NCBI GenBank assembly: GCA_019359275.1
Contig: JAHHHP010000019.1
Coordinates: forward strand, 18,481-82,480
Source of the DNA: Myxacorys chilensis ATA2-1-KO14
GTDB lineage: Bacteria > Cyanobacteriota > Cyanobacteriia > Leptolyngbyales > Leptolyngbyaceae
Direction of reading: 5' to 3'
DNA length: 64,000 nucleotides
The notes under the pieces were generated by a model. That model made no database searches, had not been told where the DNA came from, and saw only the letters and a list, made by a program, of their open reading frames with translations. The position numbers were made by a program, and so were the translations under genes. This document shows, one piece after another, positions 25,526 through 34,355 of the stretch. Within the stretch, counting starts at the first letter, position 1. Each line of letters begins with the position of its first letter.

Positions 25526-26527
25526 TCAGCTGTATTCGGTTATGTCAGCTTTGCCGCCAAGAAAGCCGTCCAAATCCATGAAGGAGCAGGCGTAAGTGGG
25601 CGTGGGCGTGTCGTAGCCTTTAAGCTCCACGGTGTAAGGATCGAAAATATCGCAGCCACCGACGAGACGGGAGGCATGCTGATAGGTCGTTTCTCCGATC
25701 GCAATATCCATCCCAATTTGTTTAGTTGCCGACTCTAAGCGAAACGCCGCATTCACCGTGTCGCCCAACGCTGTGTAATCGGGACGGTCTCCACTGCCAG
25801 TGTTGCCAACCATGGCAAACCCGGTGTTGATTCCGGCCCCAATTCTGAGCGGAAAAGGCAGGGGATATTGACCGTATAAGCTGTTGGTCATTTTGTGTAG
25901 TGCATTGACCGCTTGGAAAATTTGCAGCGTTTCGTCACGACTCACGCCTTCGGTGCCATGCGTCCACACGGCCATTACTGCATCGCCGATATATTTATCG
26001 ACCCAACTTCCGTACTCTCGAATAATGTCTCCCGCACGACGAAACCACGTTCCGATCACTTCCGATAGAATTTTCTCGTCTAGCTGACGTGTCAGCCCTG
26101 TAAAATCGCGGATATCGACTACTAAAACGGAAATAAGGCTCCGTACATGCAAAGTGGCGGTTGCTGTAAAATCCTTAGAGTCAGTTTCTAGAGAAGAATG
26201 CGAAGGACTGACTGGACAATGAAATTCTAGTTCGGTTTGCCCAAAGGTAATACGATCGCTGTTGCGAAGCGTGACCGGAATGCTGACTCTGCGACCATTC
26301 ACAAACGATCCATTGCGACTGCCAAGATCGATTAAGTAAAACTCGCCTGTTTCCATCGATTGCAACATGGCGTGATTGCGCGAGATCCAGCGATCGCTAA
26401 TCACGAAATTATTATCTTCGCTTCGTCCAAACGTCCAGCAGTTGCCGTTGACCAACGGCAGTCGGCGGACTTCAGCATCGGTATGCAGAACTAAATGGGG
26501 AGCGGGTTGTAGAGTCACCACAGGCAT
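25526..26527 (-). CDS. FHA-domain adenylate/guanylate cyclase (class III)
   Basis: 333 aa. N-terminal FHA domain, a phosphothreonine reader: CWTFGRSEDNNFVISDRWIS (~30-49), RNHAMLQ, YLIDLGSRNGSFVNGRRV (~64-81). C-terminal class III cyclase: VLVVDIRDFTGLTRQL (~133-148, two metal-binding Asp), SWVDKYIGDAVMAVW (~173-187), GAGINTGFAMVGNTGS (~229-244), YTALGDTVNAAFRLE (~252-266). The conserved Lys and the TALGDTVN segment fit adenylate cyclase. No membrane helix, so cytoplasmic. Could supply cAMP for the Crp-type regulator at 12887; that link is inference. Confidence 0.9.
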   Translation of the reverse strand: MPVVTLQPAPHLVLHTDAEVRRLPLVNGNCWTFGRSEDNNFVISDRWISRNHAMLQSMETGEFYLIDLGSRNGSFVNGRRVSIPVTLRNSDRITFGQTELEFHCPVSPSHSSLETDSKDFTATATLHVRSLISVLVVDIRDFTGLTRQLDEKILSEVIGTWFRRAGDIIREYGSWVDKYIGDAVMAVWTHGTEGVSRDETLQIFQAVNALHKMTNSLYGQYPLPFPLRIGAGINTGFAMVGNTGSGDRPDYTALGDTVNAAFRLESATKQIGMDIAIGETTYQHASRLVGGCDIFDPYTVELKGYDTPTPTYACSFMDLDGFLGGKADITEYS

Positions 26528-26695
26528 TCAAGGGGCACACATCATTCGTTTCTATGATGCATATTGACACACTAAAAGGTTTCAGTGGTAGCGCTTGGAA
26601 TTCTACAACAAGAAATGTTTGTTGCTCAGTAATGTCCGAGTTTTTAGCAAAGACTTTAATTTTGTCTCCGGGAAATCCCCCGCCTTAATCGCGTT

Positions 26696-27439
26696 CTAGG
26701 CAAATAGCGCGGCAACCCAGAAGAGGCTATCTACAAAAATAGTGGCTAGGACGGCACCGCTAAATGCAAACCAATGCAGAGTTCTGAGCCTGAATGAAAA
26801 GATACCCACGCTCAGTAGTACAGTCGCTAGGGCAATCACCCAAGTAAGCCCCCAGGGAGTATTCATTTGTACTAAAGCCTGCTGAAAAATGGGTCGCACT
26901 GCCTCTGGTTCGACCTGCATTAGTTGTTTCCAGTAGGGAATCAAATCAGCAATATAGAAGTAGATGTCAGTGACGACCGTACCAAAGAGTGAGCCGAGGT
27001 AAAAGAAGTTGCCAATTTTGCACCAATTCTGAGTGATGCCCCACAAGGCGATCGGTAGCGCGATCGCTTCGATCGGCAGATGAAGTCCTGGTTCCCAGCG
27101 AAACCATCCCCAGTAGAGCGATCCGGCTAACCATGTCCAGGTAAAGCCTGTCAGCAAGTCGCCCCACATCCGCGTCTTAGGCTGGGAGGCAAGCGTGATG
27201 CTAAGCCACACCCAGAATCCGGTCAGCGCTAAGCTCAGAAAGGGCAGCGATCGCACCAGCGGCGCTTCAAAGAAGACTGGAACAGATACCAGGAACGCCG
27301 CCCCGCCAAACATGGAGAGAGCAGCAGAGAGCTGAGACGCTGGCGAAACGGGGGTTTCTAGAACTAAAGGGCTAGACACCGAGCGTTGAGCTATCTCGGT
27401 ATCTGGATAAAAGGCAGAATTGGGTGGCGATGACAACAA
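26696..27439 (-). CDS. Cyanobacterial integral membrane protein (DUF3120-like)
   Basis: 247 aa with about seven hydrophobic helices after a polar 35-residue N-terminus (first helix LSMFGGAAFLVSVPVFFEAP). Trp-rich loops (GSLYWGWFRWEPGLHLPIEA, ~110-129; WGITQNWCKIGNFFYLGSLF). Fits the DUF3120 family, cyanobacterial membrane proteins of unknown function; assignment from memory of the pattern. No motif revealing a substrate. Separated from its neighbours. Confidence 0.68.
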   Translation of the reverse strand: MLSSPPNSAFYPDTEIAQRSVSSPLVLETPVSPASQLSAALSMFGGAAFLVSVPVFFEAPLVRSLPFLSLALTGFWVWLSITLASQPKTRMWGDLLTGFTWTWLAGSLYWGWFRWEPGLHLPIEAIALPIALWGITQNWCKIGNFFYLGSLFGTVVTDIYFYIADLIPYWKQLMQVEPEAVRPIFQQALVQMNTPWGLTWVIALATVLLSVGIFSFRLRTLHWFAFSGAVLATIFVDSLFWVAALFA

Positions 27440-27662
27440 TGGATTCTTAATTCTGATTAATTTTATTTACGTTACTTAACATTACCACATCAATTTAGAG
27501 GGCTGGGGCTAAGAAATCGTAAATCATGCTTAAGGCAGGGTATCCCCCCCCTGGGCATCATAATTTATCCTAGCGGAAATTCCTGAGCGCGATCGCATTC
27601 TCTAGAAAAACAAAGTGTTAAGGTACTCAAGAGCAAGCAGCTAACCCAAAGGACGATCATTC

Positions 27663-28541
27663 ATGAACTGGCTTCAACTCGCTCCCCTGCCGGATCTCAT
27701 CGCTCAGACAGAGCCGACGACTGGACTTATAGCCATCATTCAGGGTGTGATTCTCGGTCTTGTACAAGGGATTACTGAGTTTCTTCCAATTAGCAGTACG
27801 GCTCACCTATTGATTTTTAGCGATATTTTCGGTTGGAAAGCGGTTTGGACAAAAGAAGCAACGGATGCAATCCAGTTTGGCAGTGTGATCGCGGTTGTGA
27901 TGTATTTTCGGAAAGACATCCAGCAGATTTTGACAGGCGCGATCGTGGCGTTTCAAACCAAAGATTGGCAGCGCGAAGAGTGGAAGATTTTAGTCGGCAT
28001 TATTGTTGGAACGATTCCCGCCCTAGCAGCAGGATTATTCATTAAGAAAGTTCTCAATGTATCGTTTGAGAGTCCGCTGCTGATTGCGATTATGTCGATT
28101 GTTATGTCGCTCTTATTGGCTTTGGCAGAGAAAATAGGCAGCCGCAAGCGTGGCTTTGACAATCTTCAGGTGAGCGATGGATTTTTAGTGGGTCTCGGTC
28201 AGATGGTGGCCCTACTTCCGGGAGCCTCGCGATCGGGCTCGACCTTGACAGCCGCCTTGTTTTTAGGACTAGAACGCAGTACTGCGGCTCGGTTTTCATT
28301 CTTACTTGGCATTCCAGCACTAACCATCGCCACGTTAATTCAGGGCAAAGATGCGTTAGCTCAGCCAGCAATGTTGATTCCTCTGTTAGTCGGAACAGCC
28401 TCTGCCTTTGTGTTTTCCTATCTCTCGATCGCGTGGTTGCTCAAATTCTTGCAGCGTCAGAGTACTTGGGTGTTTGTCTGGTATCGACTCGCGTTGGGCG
28501 TGACGTTGTTGATTGCGATCGCATCTCATACATTGAAGTAG
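27663..28541 (+). CDS. uppP: Undecaprenyl-diphosphatase
   Basis: 292 aa BacA/UppP: dephosphorylates undecaprenyl diphosphate at the membrane to recycle the lipid carrier for peptidoglycan and polysaccharides. Family motifs: VILGLVQGITEFLPISSTAH (~30-49, catalytic Glu and Ser), and LLPGASRSGSTLTAAL (~181-196, catalytic Arg). Eight or so membrane helices. The N-terminus is ~20 residues longer than in E. coli. Followed 24 nt later by a 92-aa gene and then by the TIGR03279 gene, probably one transcript. Confidence 0.94.
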   Translation: MNWLQLAPLPDLIAQTEPTTGLIAIIQGVILGLVQGITEFLPISSTAHLLIFSDIFGWKAVWTKEATDAIQFGSVIAVVMYFRKDIQQILTGAIVAFQTKDWQREEWKILVGIIVGTIPALAAGLFIKKVLNVSFESPLLIAIMSIVMSLLLALAEKIGSRKRGFDNLQVSDGFLVGLGQMVALLPGASRSGSTLTAALFLGLERSTAARFSFLLGIPALTIATLIQGKDALAQPAMLIPLLVGTASAFVFSYLSIAWLLKFLQRQSTWVFVWYRLALGVTLLIAIASHTLK

Positions 28542-28565
28542 GACACTGAAATTACCACCTGTTTA

Positions 28566-28844
28566 ATGACTGACGATCCGAGAGGGCAGGCGCTAGAAAA
28601 TTTGAAGTGGCGAGCGGAATGGCTGTTTGAGCGATACGCCTCGCTGTTGCCGAGCATGAACGAATTTATGACCGAAAGCGCTCGGCTGCACGTTGCAACC
28701 CGAGTGGCTGAATTAAGAGATGCTCTCAGAAATTCTGAGGTTCCGATCGAAGAAGTTCAGCAACGGTTCAAACGGCTCGATAGTAATTTGTTCGTCATTC
28801 GTAACTCAGTCATCGTGGATGATCTGGGTGATTTGCTGCGATAA
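28566..28844 (+). CDS. Conserved hypothetical small helical protein
   Basis: 92 aa (MTDDPRGQALENLKWRAEWL). Almost wholly helical and charged; no membrane segment or motif that I recognise. Lies 24 nt after uppP and 72 nt before the TIGR03279 gene, so it is likely a real gene in that operon. Confidence 0.68.
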   Translation: MTDDPRGQALENLKWRAEWLFERYASLLPSMNEFMTESARLHVATRVAELRDALRNSEVPIEEVQQRFKRLDSNLFVIRNSVIVDDLGDLLR

Positions 28845-28916
28845 CAGCGTGAAGCGCACCTAACCTACTTCCCCCTTGATAGACTGGAGGTTCAATTCCT
28901 TAGCCCGTTCCAATTC

Positions 28917-30302
28917 ATGAGTGAAGCTTCGATTCGTCCTGCCTTAATTACTGCCGTTTTGCCAGGGTCGATTGCAGAAGAAATCGGCTTTGAGGCAGGC
29001 GATCGCGTCGTTTCCATCAACGGTCAAAAGCCCCGCGATTTAATTGACTACCAATTCTTGTGTGCAGACGAAATTTTAGACTTGGAAGTGCTAGACACGA
29101 AAGGCAACGTGCATCAGGTCGAAATTGAGAAAGACTACGACGAAGACTTAGGACTAGAGTTTGAAAACGCGCTGTTTGACGGACTGATTCAGTGTACCAA
29201 TCGCTGTCCGTTCTGTTTTATTGATCAGCAGCCTCCAGGCAAACGAGAAAGTCTCTATTTCAAAGACGATGACTATCGCCTCAGCTTTCTCTACGGCAGT
29301 TATCTGACTCTGACAAATTTGCCCCAGCACGAATGGGATCGAATTGAGCAGATGCGCCTCTCTCCGCTGTATGTTTCGGTTCATGCTACAGAACCAGAGG
29401 TCAGAAGCCGTCTGCTCAAAAATCCTCGGGCTGGACACCTGATGCAGCAGTTGGAATGGTTTCAATCGCGGCGGTTGCAAATTCATGCTCAAGTGGTTCT
29501 TTGCCCTGGCATTAATGACGGTGACCACTTGACCCGCACATTGCTCGATTTAGCTCAGTTTCATCAAGGTGACGTGCCGACTGTAACATCAGTGGCTGTC
29601 GTTCCGGTGGGTCTGACGCGCTTTCGCCCGACCGAAGATGAGTTAGTTCCGGTGACTCGTGAGAAAGCCCGAGAAGCGATCGCGCAAATTGAAGCCTTGC
29701 AAGCCCAGTTTCGTCAGAGCTTTGGCTCGACCTTCGCCTGGCTTGCCGATGAGTGGTTTTTGATTGCGGGTCAAGAGGTTCCTCCTGAATCGCACTACGA
29801 AGATTATCCCCAAATTGGGAATGGAGTTGGCTCAATTCGGCTGTTCTTGAAGGAGTTTGGGAGAGCGGCAGAACGGTTGCCTCAAAAAATTGAGCAGTCC
29901 TATCAATTTAGTTGGATTGTTGGAAATGCGGTCGAGTTGGCTTTTGAGCCGCTCGTTCAACGTCTCAATCAAGTTGAGAATCTAACCGTCAACATGATCG
30001 CCATTAACAGCGAATATTGGGGACAAACCATGACTGTCACTGGGTTGTTAACGGGTCAAGATATTCTACAAGCATTGCAAGGAGAGAATTTAGGAGACGG
30101 GATTTTATTACCTTCGGTGATGCTCAAACATGATGCCACGGTCTTTCTGGACGATATGAAGGTAGAAGAGCTTGCACAACAGCTAAATACTAAGATTTGG
30201 ATTGTTCAAGACGTGGATCAGTTGATTGAAACCTGTTGTGACCCAAGCGCTGAAGCTAGCTATGCCGCGCCTCAGCAAGTCTGCACTGCAAGTAACTACT
30301 GA
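28917..30302 (+). CDS. TIGR03279 family radical SAM / DUF512 protein with PDZ domain
   Basis: 461 aa. N-terminal PDZ (ITAVLPGSIAEEIGFEAGDR ~12-31; VVSINGQKPRDLIDYQFL), then an iron-sulfur motif IQCTNRCPFCFIDQQPPGKR (CxxxCxxC, ~91-110), the radical-SAM-like barrel (SPLYVSVHATEPEVRSRLLK, VVLCPGINDGDHLTRTLLD), and C-terminal DUF512 (~300-450). This is a FeS protein family near-universal in cyanobacteria with unknown function. The 3' end abuts a truncated glycosyltransferase gene. Confidence 0.88.
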   Translation: MSEASIRPALITAVLPGSIAEEIGFEAGDRVVSINGQKPRDLIDYQFLCADEILDLEVLDTKGNVHQVEIEKDYDEDLGLEFENALFDGLIQCTNRCPFCFIDQQPPGKRESLYFKDDDYRLSFLYGSYLTLTNLPQHEWDRIEQMRLSPLYVSVHATEPEVRSRLLKNPRAGHLMQQLEWFQSRRLQIHAQVVLCPGINDGDHLTRTLLDLAQFHQGDVPTVTSVAVVPVGLTRFRPTEDELVPVTREKAREAIAQIEALQAQFRQSFGSTFAWLADEWFLIAGQEVPPESHYEDYPQIGNGVGSIRLFLKEFGRAAERLPQKIEQSYQFSWIVGNAVELAFEPLVQRLNQVENLTVNMIAINSEYWGQTMTVTGLLTGQDILQALQGENLGDGILLPSVMLKHDATVFLDDMKVEELAQQLNTKIWIVQDVDQLIETCCDPSAEASYAAPQQVCTASNY

Positions 30303-30306
30303 GTAA

Positions 30307-30825
30307 TTTACTCAGTGTCTAGATGATTGGAGCGCGCCGGAGCGCTTTGCGGGAATTGTGCTGCAAACGTTCTGGTGCTATGAGATCTTTGGCTTGATGC
30401 GTTCGGAAAATCTTTGCAATATCCAGCCTCAACGGAGTAACTATGGCAGCGATCGCGTGATGCTAGCCGAGCTAAGTTTACAGGGACGCTTTATGCAAAT
30501 TCCTGAAACGCTGTTCTTTCGACGATTTCACCTCAAGCAATCAACCTGTCTTCCCTCGGCAAAAGCTCGTCAACTGTGGCAAAGTGGAGATCGCAAACGA
30601 AACCTATTTTGGGAACGTGGCTCGGTCGGATTCGTGAAAGCTCTGCTCAAAGCACCTATTACTCCCCTTGAGCGACTTCAATGCTTTGGCACGGTGCTGC
30701 GCTATTTAACGAAGTCAAAAAACTGGCTCTATTTCTTACCGAAACGGCTTCGGTACAACAAACAAGAGCAGCGTAAACCAGAACCGCAGTCCAATCTTGC
30801 TGTCTTTCAACTCAGCGATTCATAA
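30307..30825 (+). pseudogene. 5'-truncated family 2 glycosyltransferase remnant
   Basis: The open frame starts right after the in-frame TAA at 30304-30306 and reads DDWSAPERFAGIVLQTFWCY, EIFGLMRSENLC, YGSDRVMLAELSLQGRFMQI, PETLFFRRFHLKQS and on to the stop at 30825. This is the C-terminal half of a GT2-type glycosyltransferase (the YGSDRVLLAEL...IPE.LFFRR pattern); the N-terminal nucleotide-sugar domain (~150+ residues) is missing and no good start codon exists (a GTG at 30358 is the first candidate). The missing part would have to overlap the TIGR03279 gene, so the gene was cut by a deletion or rearrangement. Confidence 0.75.
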
Positions 30826-30928
30826 CAGGATTCATAACAGTGGGTTATCACGAGAATTACATTCTCAAGCGATTCAAAGTGTTACAAAATCGTATACTTA
30901 AGAATGCCTTCAGATTTGTGAGCGCACC

Positions 30929-31570
30929 TTGGGTATTGATCTTCGCAGTTACGTTTATATCGATCGCCTCCAGTCTCAGCACGCCGCCTATCTGGGCACT
31001 GAGTCCTTAGGATTTCTACCTTTACCAGGAGATGCCTCGCTTTGGCTAGAAATTTCTCCAGGCATTGAAATCAATCGCATTATGGACGTGGCGATGAAGT
31101 CAGCCGTCGTGCGTCCTGGTGTGCAGATTGTAGAACGGCTGTATGGTTTGTTAGAGATTCATGCCAGCAATCAAGGTGAAGTGCAGGCCGCCGGAAAAGC
31201 GGTTCTCAGCGCATTGGATGTGCGTCAGCAGGATTGCTTAAAGCCACGGGTGATTTCGAGCCAAATTATTCGCAATATTGACGCCCATCACACACAGCTT
31301 ATTAATCGGACGCGTCGCGGCAATATGATTTTGGCAGGGCAAACCCTCTATGTGTTTGAGGTTGAGCCTGCGGCATACGCGGCATTAGCAGCCAATGAAG
31401 CAGAAAAAGCAGCGTTAATCAACATTCTACAAATCTCCGCTGTCGGCAGCTTTGGGCGATTGTATCTAGGCGGAGAAGAGCGAGATATAGTGGCTGCATC
31501 AAGAGCCGTGGTTGAAGTGATGGAAAGCCTGCCGGGGCGTGATGATCTGACAACCGTTCGCAACGAATAA
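30929..31570 (+). CDS. ccmP: Carboxysome shell protein CcmP (tandem BMC)
   Basis: 213 aa, exactly the usual CcmP length. Tandem bacterial-microcompartment-domain protein that forms double-stacked pseudohexamers with gated pores in the beta-carboxysome shell. Starts [20 protein letters not shown] with a TTG codon at 30929, the start that matches the conserved N-terminus. Domain 1: [20 protein letters not shown] (~35-54), [20 protein letters not shown] (~72-91). Domain 2: [20 protein letters not shown] (~107-126), [20 protein letters not shown] (~137-156), [17 protein letters not shown]. Lies away from the main ccm genes, as is common. A pentapeptide gene follows 9 nt later. Confidence 0.92.
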   Translation: MGIDLRSYVYIDRLQSQHAAYLGTESLGFLPLPGDASLWLEISPGIEINRIMDVAMKSAVVRPGVQIVERLYGLLEIHASNQGEVQAAGKAVLSALDVRQQDCLKPRVISSQIIRNIDAHHTQLINRTRRGNMILAGQTLYVFEVEPAAYAALAANEAEKAALINILQISAVGSFGRLYLGGEERDIVAASRAVVEVMESLPGRDDLTTVRNE

Positions 31571-31579
31571 GAGGCAGCA

Positions 31580-32491
31580 ATGGCAGATCCAATGCATCTG
31601 ATGCTGCTGCAACAAGGAGCGGTGGCGTGGCTGAAGTGGCGATCGCAGCATTCCAAGCTTCAGCCTAACCTCAGTGATGCCGAACTTGATGGCTCAAATT
31701 TTCGGGGTGCAAATTTAAGCTACGCTAACTTACGTCGAGCCAATCTCAGTTGGACAAAGCTGATTGCTGCAAATCTCAGTTATGCCACGTTAAACCAAGC
31801 CATGTTGCACAAAGCTGAACTCATTGACGCCAAGCTTGCCTATGCAGAATTCATAGATGCGAGTTTAATTGGCGCTGACTTTCGCGGCGCAGATTTGAGT
31901 TTTGCAAACTTTATTGGCGCAGATCTAAAGGGTGCAACGTTCAACCACGCTGACTTAAGCCATGTCAATTTGATTGGAACTGAGCTGAGAGGCGCAACAT
32001 TTCGAAAAGCTGACCTGAGTGATGCTGATTTGAGACGAGCCGATTTGAGCCATGCCAATCTAACTGAAGCAAATTTGGCCCAAGCCAATTTTTCGGCAGC
32101 AACATTATATGAAGCGGAACTGGCTCAAGCGCACTTATATCGATCGCAGTTGCAAAAAGCAAATTTAGTTCAAGCTCATCTGGGCGCTGCCTATCTAGTT
32201 GGCGCTGACTTGAGCGAAGCTAATCTTTCTAAGGCAGATTGCACTTGGGCAAATTTCAGCAAAGCAAATTTTGCAGGCGCAAACCTCACAGGCACAAACT
32301 TTAGAGGCGCAAATCTAGCTGGGGCAAACCTCGTAGGTGCAAACTTAAGCAAAGCTTGTCTGAGGGGTGCTGTCTTAACTCGCGCAGATTTGAGCTACAC
32401 AACATTAACTGAAGTCGAGTTAAAAGAGGTCAATTTCAGCCAAGCTATTCTTCGAGGGGCGCTTATGCCCGATGGTAGCATTCATCCTTAA
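31580..32491 (+). CDS. Pentapeptide-repeat protein
   Basis: 303 aa. After a short N-terminus (LMLLQQGAVAWLKWRSQHSK) it is a continuous run of A(D/N)L/F-x-x pentapeptides from about residue 33 to 300 (NFRGANLSYANLRRANLSWT), i.e. over 50 repeats forming a beta helix. Purine-rich GAGGCAG before the ATG; 9 nt after ccmP, so likely co-transcribed with it, though no functional link is known. Followed by a hairpin terminator. Confidence 0.9.
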   Translation: MADPMHLMLLQQGAVAWLKWRSQHSKLQPNLSDAELDGSNFRGANLSYANLRRANLSWTKLIAANLSYATLNQAMLHKAELIDAKLAYAEFIDASLIGADFRGADLSFANFIGADLKGATFNHADLSHVNLIGTELRGATFRKADLSDADLRRADLSHANLTEANLAQANFSAATLYEAELAQAHLYRSQLQKANLVQAHLGAAYLVGADLSEANLSKADCTWANFSKANFAGANLTGTNFRGANLAGANLVGANLSKACLRGAVLTRADLSYTTLTEVELKEVNFSQAILRGALMPDGSIHP

Positions 32492-32499
32492 ACAGAACA

Positions 32500-32531
32500 G
32501 AAACGCTCTATCCTTTGGAATAGAGCGTTTC
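32500..32531. terminator. Hairpin terminator between convergent units
   Basis: Perfect 11-bp stem GAAACGCTCTA / TAGAGCGTTTC (32500-32510 with 32521-32531). No long T run on either strand, slightly T-rich on the minus side; probably serves both the pentapeptide gene (plus) and tRNA-His (minus). Confidence 0.65.
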
Positions 32532-32555
32532 AATCCAAACTGTAATCGCTAAAAG

Positions 32556-32629
32556 GGCGAACGAGGGGACTCGAACCCCCGGATGGTGGTACCACAAACC
32601 ACTGCCTTAACCACTTGGCTACGCTCGCC
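32556..32629 (-). tRNA. tRNA-His (GTG)
   Basis: 74-nt cloverleaf on the minus strand. Acceptor stem of 8 bp GGCGAGCG / CGTTCGCC including the extra G-1:C73 pair typical of tRNA-His; anticodon stem GTGGT/ACCAC with loop TTGTGGT (anticodon GTG); T arm GGGGGTTCGAGTCCCC. CCA is not encoded. Confidence 0.95.
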
Positions 32630-32742
32630 ATCACCTTAGTGATCATAGCATCTTGCTAACAATTTGATCCAAAATGTAGCCAGATTTTGTTGGGTGCCTA
32701 AGATGGGAAGAACGTTAGAAATGAGACGTGTTCGGTTGTGAT

Positions 32743-33135
32743 ATGAAACCATTTCAAATCTGTTTAGGTGTGTTGGGAGCCGGACTGGCGGGTTTGGGAG
32801 CAGTGATGGCACTCCTGAATCCCAAAGAAGCCGCGTTTGAGGAATTTGCCGTGCGTAAGCTAAAAACAGACGGCTGTAAAGAGATTCCGTCGATGCTGCG
32901 GGAGCAGTGTCCGGGATTTGTGGAGACGAATAAAGCGGAGATTAAGAAACTGATTACTCGCAATAGCGATCGCCAGAATTATTTCTTTTTCAGCATTTAC
33001 AGCACTAATTTATCTGCCCGTTCTCTGTTTCCAGGTGTCCCGTTCTTTATCAAGTTGCCCTCGTTTCAGCTAGAGACGGTTGGCATGTTTGGCAAGTTTT
33101 ATATCTATGATGCGGAGAAACAGGAGGCTCGGTAA
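32743..33135 (+). CDS. DUF4359 family protein
   Basis: 130 aa from ATG 32743 (MKPFQICLGVLGAGLAGLGA); a GTG 5 codons upstream is also open. N-terminal hydrophobic helix (residues ~5-25, signal anchor or uncleaved signal) followed by NPKEAAFEEFAVRKLKTDGC (~28-47) and a soluble domain ending FGKFYIYDAEKQEAR. Fits DUF4359, small cyanobacterial proteins of unknown function. Two cysteines (DGCKEI and REQCPG) could form a disulfide outside the cytoplasm. Convergent with the C39-like gene. Confidence 0.75.
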   Translation: MKPFQICLGVLGAGLAGLGAVMALLNPKEAAFEEFAVRKLKTDGCKEIPSMLREQCPGFVETNKAEIKKLITRNSDRQNYFFFSIYSTNLSARSLFPGVPFFIKLPSFQLETVGMFGKFYIYDAEKQEAR

Positions 33136-33152
33136 GAGCCGTTTTGCGTGGT

Positions 33153-34202
33153 TCAGGCGGGCGGCAGTTCTAAATCTTGCAGAGTTGGCACGTCTTTCAA
33201 AAATCCTCCGATCAGCAGTAACGATGTGTAAGGATTTAAAGTCCCGGTAGGGGTAATATTGTGCGATCGCTGAAACGCTTTCACAGCAAGTTTGAAGTCC
33301 TGTTCCTCATACCCCAATCGTTTGAGGTAGTCGCCCGCCTGAGTATCGCTCAACAACATCACTTCTTGCGGACGATAGATCGGCACGTATTGATGACGCC
33401 AAATTTTGCCAAATTCTAAGCGATTGAGCAAATAGATTTTTCCACTCGACGGATCGCCGATCGCCGCGCGTTCTGCATCCATGCCTAGTAAAGCAACCGC
33501 ATGAGGCAATTTGCGATCGCCATCCATCAGCCAAACCGCTAGTACCCCCGGACGATTGATCAGTTGCATCTGCTCCCACGTGGGCGATAGCTCGATGCCC
33601 TCTAACCCAAAGTGCTGTGCCGCTTCGATCACTTGAGGCATGGTTGTTCCTAAGCGACTGGTTCTGGCGTATTGGGCCACACTCACTTCTGTCGCGTCTT
33701 GAATTTTCCAACGACGCAGGACGGTCGCCAGTGCTGACGGTGCACAGCTTGTCATAGAGGTTTGTTTAAATACTCCATTGGGCTGCAAATTGTTGGCTAA
33801 TTCTCCGTAGATGGGAGACAAAATATAACTTTCAGCACTGCTGAATCCGCCAATTCCCACAATAGTGAGGGCAACAATGCTGAGGAGTTGACGACGCGCT
33901 GACTTTTGAGTGATTGCATAGGCAATGCCGCAAAAGCCTAGAAAGCTGATCCGAATGAACGTCCAGCTTGTTTGCAGCCCGTAGACGCGCCAGTCTTGCG
34001 GAAAGAGTTGGAGTTGAGGAATATTGAGCGCGAACACAATGAGCAGAATGTAGAGTCCCAAAAATAGGAGAGAAACCGCATTTTTACCTTGAAAAATGTT
34101 TTCAGCAGTAACGCCGCGATCGCCTAAAGATCGCCCAATCTTTGTTCCTCCCCAAAAGCACAATCCTCCCAGCACGAGAGTCGCCAATACCTCTAACATC
34201 AT
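33153..34202 (-). CDS. Membrane-bound C39-peptidase-like protein with peptidoglycan-binding domain
   Basis: About 349 aa from ATG 34202 ([20 protein letters not shown]; the next codon is also ATG); an earlier in-frame ATG at 34256 is less likely. N-terminal half: four membrane helices ([34 protein letters not shown]). Then a C39-type papain-fold domain: [17 protein letters not shown] (catalytic Cys, ~156-172), [11 protein letters not shown] (His), [14 protein letters not shown] (Asp). C-terminal peptidoglycan-binding repeat [20 protein letters not shown] plus [20 protein letters not shown]. No ABC transporter module, unlike bacteriocin exporters. Role unknown; possibly envelope processing. 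Confidence 0.8.
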   Translation of the reverse strand: MMLEVLATLVLGGLCFWGGTKIGRSLGDRGVTAENIFQGKNAVSLLFLGLYILLIVFALNIPQLQLFPQDWRVYGLQTSWTFIRISFLGFCGIAYAITQKSARRQLLSIVALTIVGIGGFSSAESYILSPIYGELANNLQPNGVFKQTSMTSCAPSALATVLRRWKIQDATEVSVAQYARTSRLGTTMPQVIEAAQHFGLEGIELSPTWEQMQLINRPGVLAVWLMDGDRKLPHAVALLGMDAERAAIGDPSSGKIYLLNRLEFGKIWRHQYVPIYRPQEVMLLSDTQAGDYLKRLGYEEQDFKLAVKAFQRSHNITPTGTLNPYTSLLLIGGFLKDVPTLQDLELPPA

Positions 34203-34355
34203 GAACTTGGTTTCCCGACACGTCTTCTCTATGATTCCCCGCGCAATTGCTGGCATAATGGGGAAGTTTTCGCGATTTGTTGGAAGGATGTCGCAATTGT
34301 TCTGACCATCGCTAGACTTAAATCTAGAAGTCCCCTTTTACTCTCACGTTCTGCT

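Noticed and set aside
25445..25738. 97-aa plus-strand frame
   Set aside because: Mostly antisense to the FHA-cyclase gene and without recognisable features.
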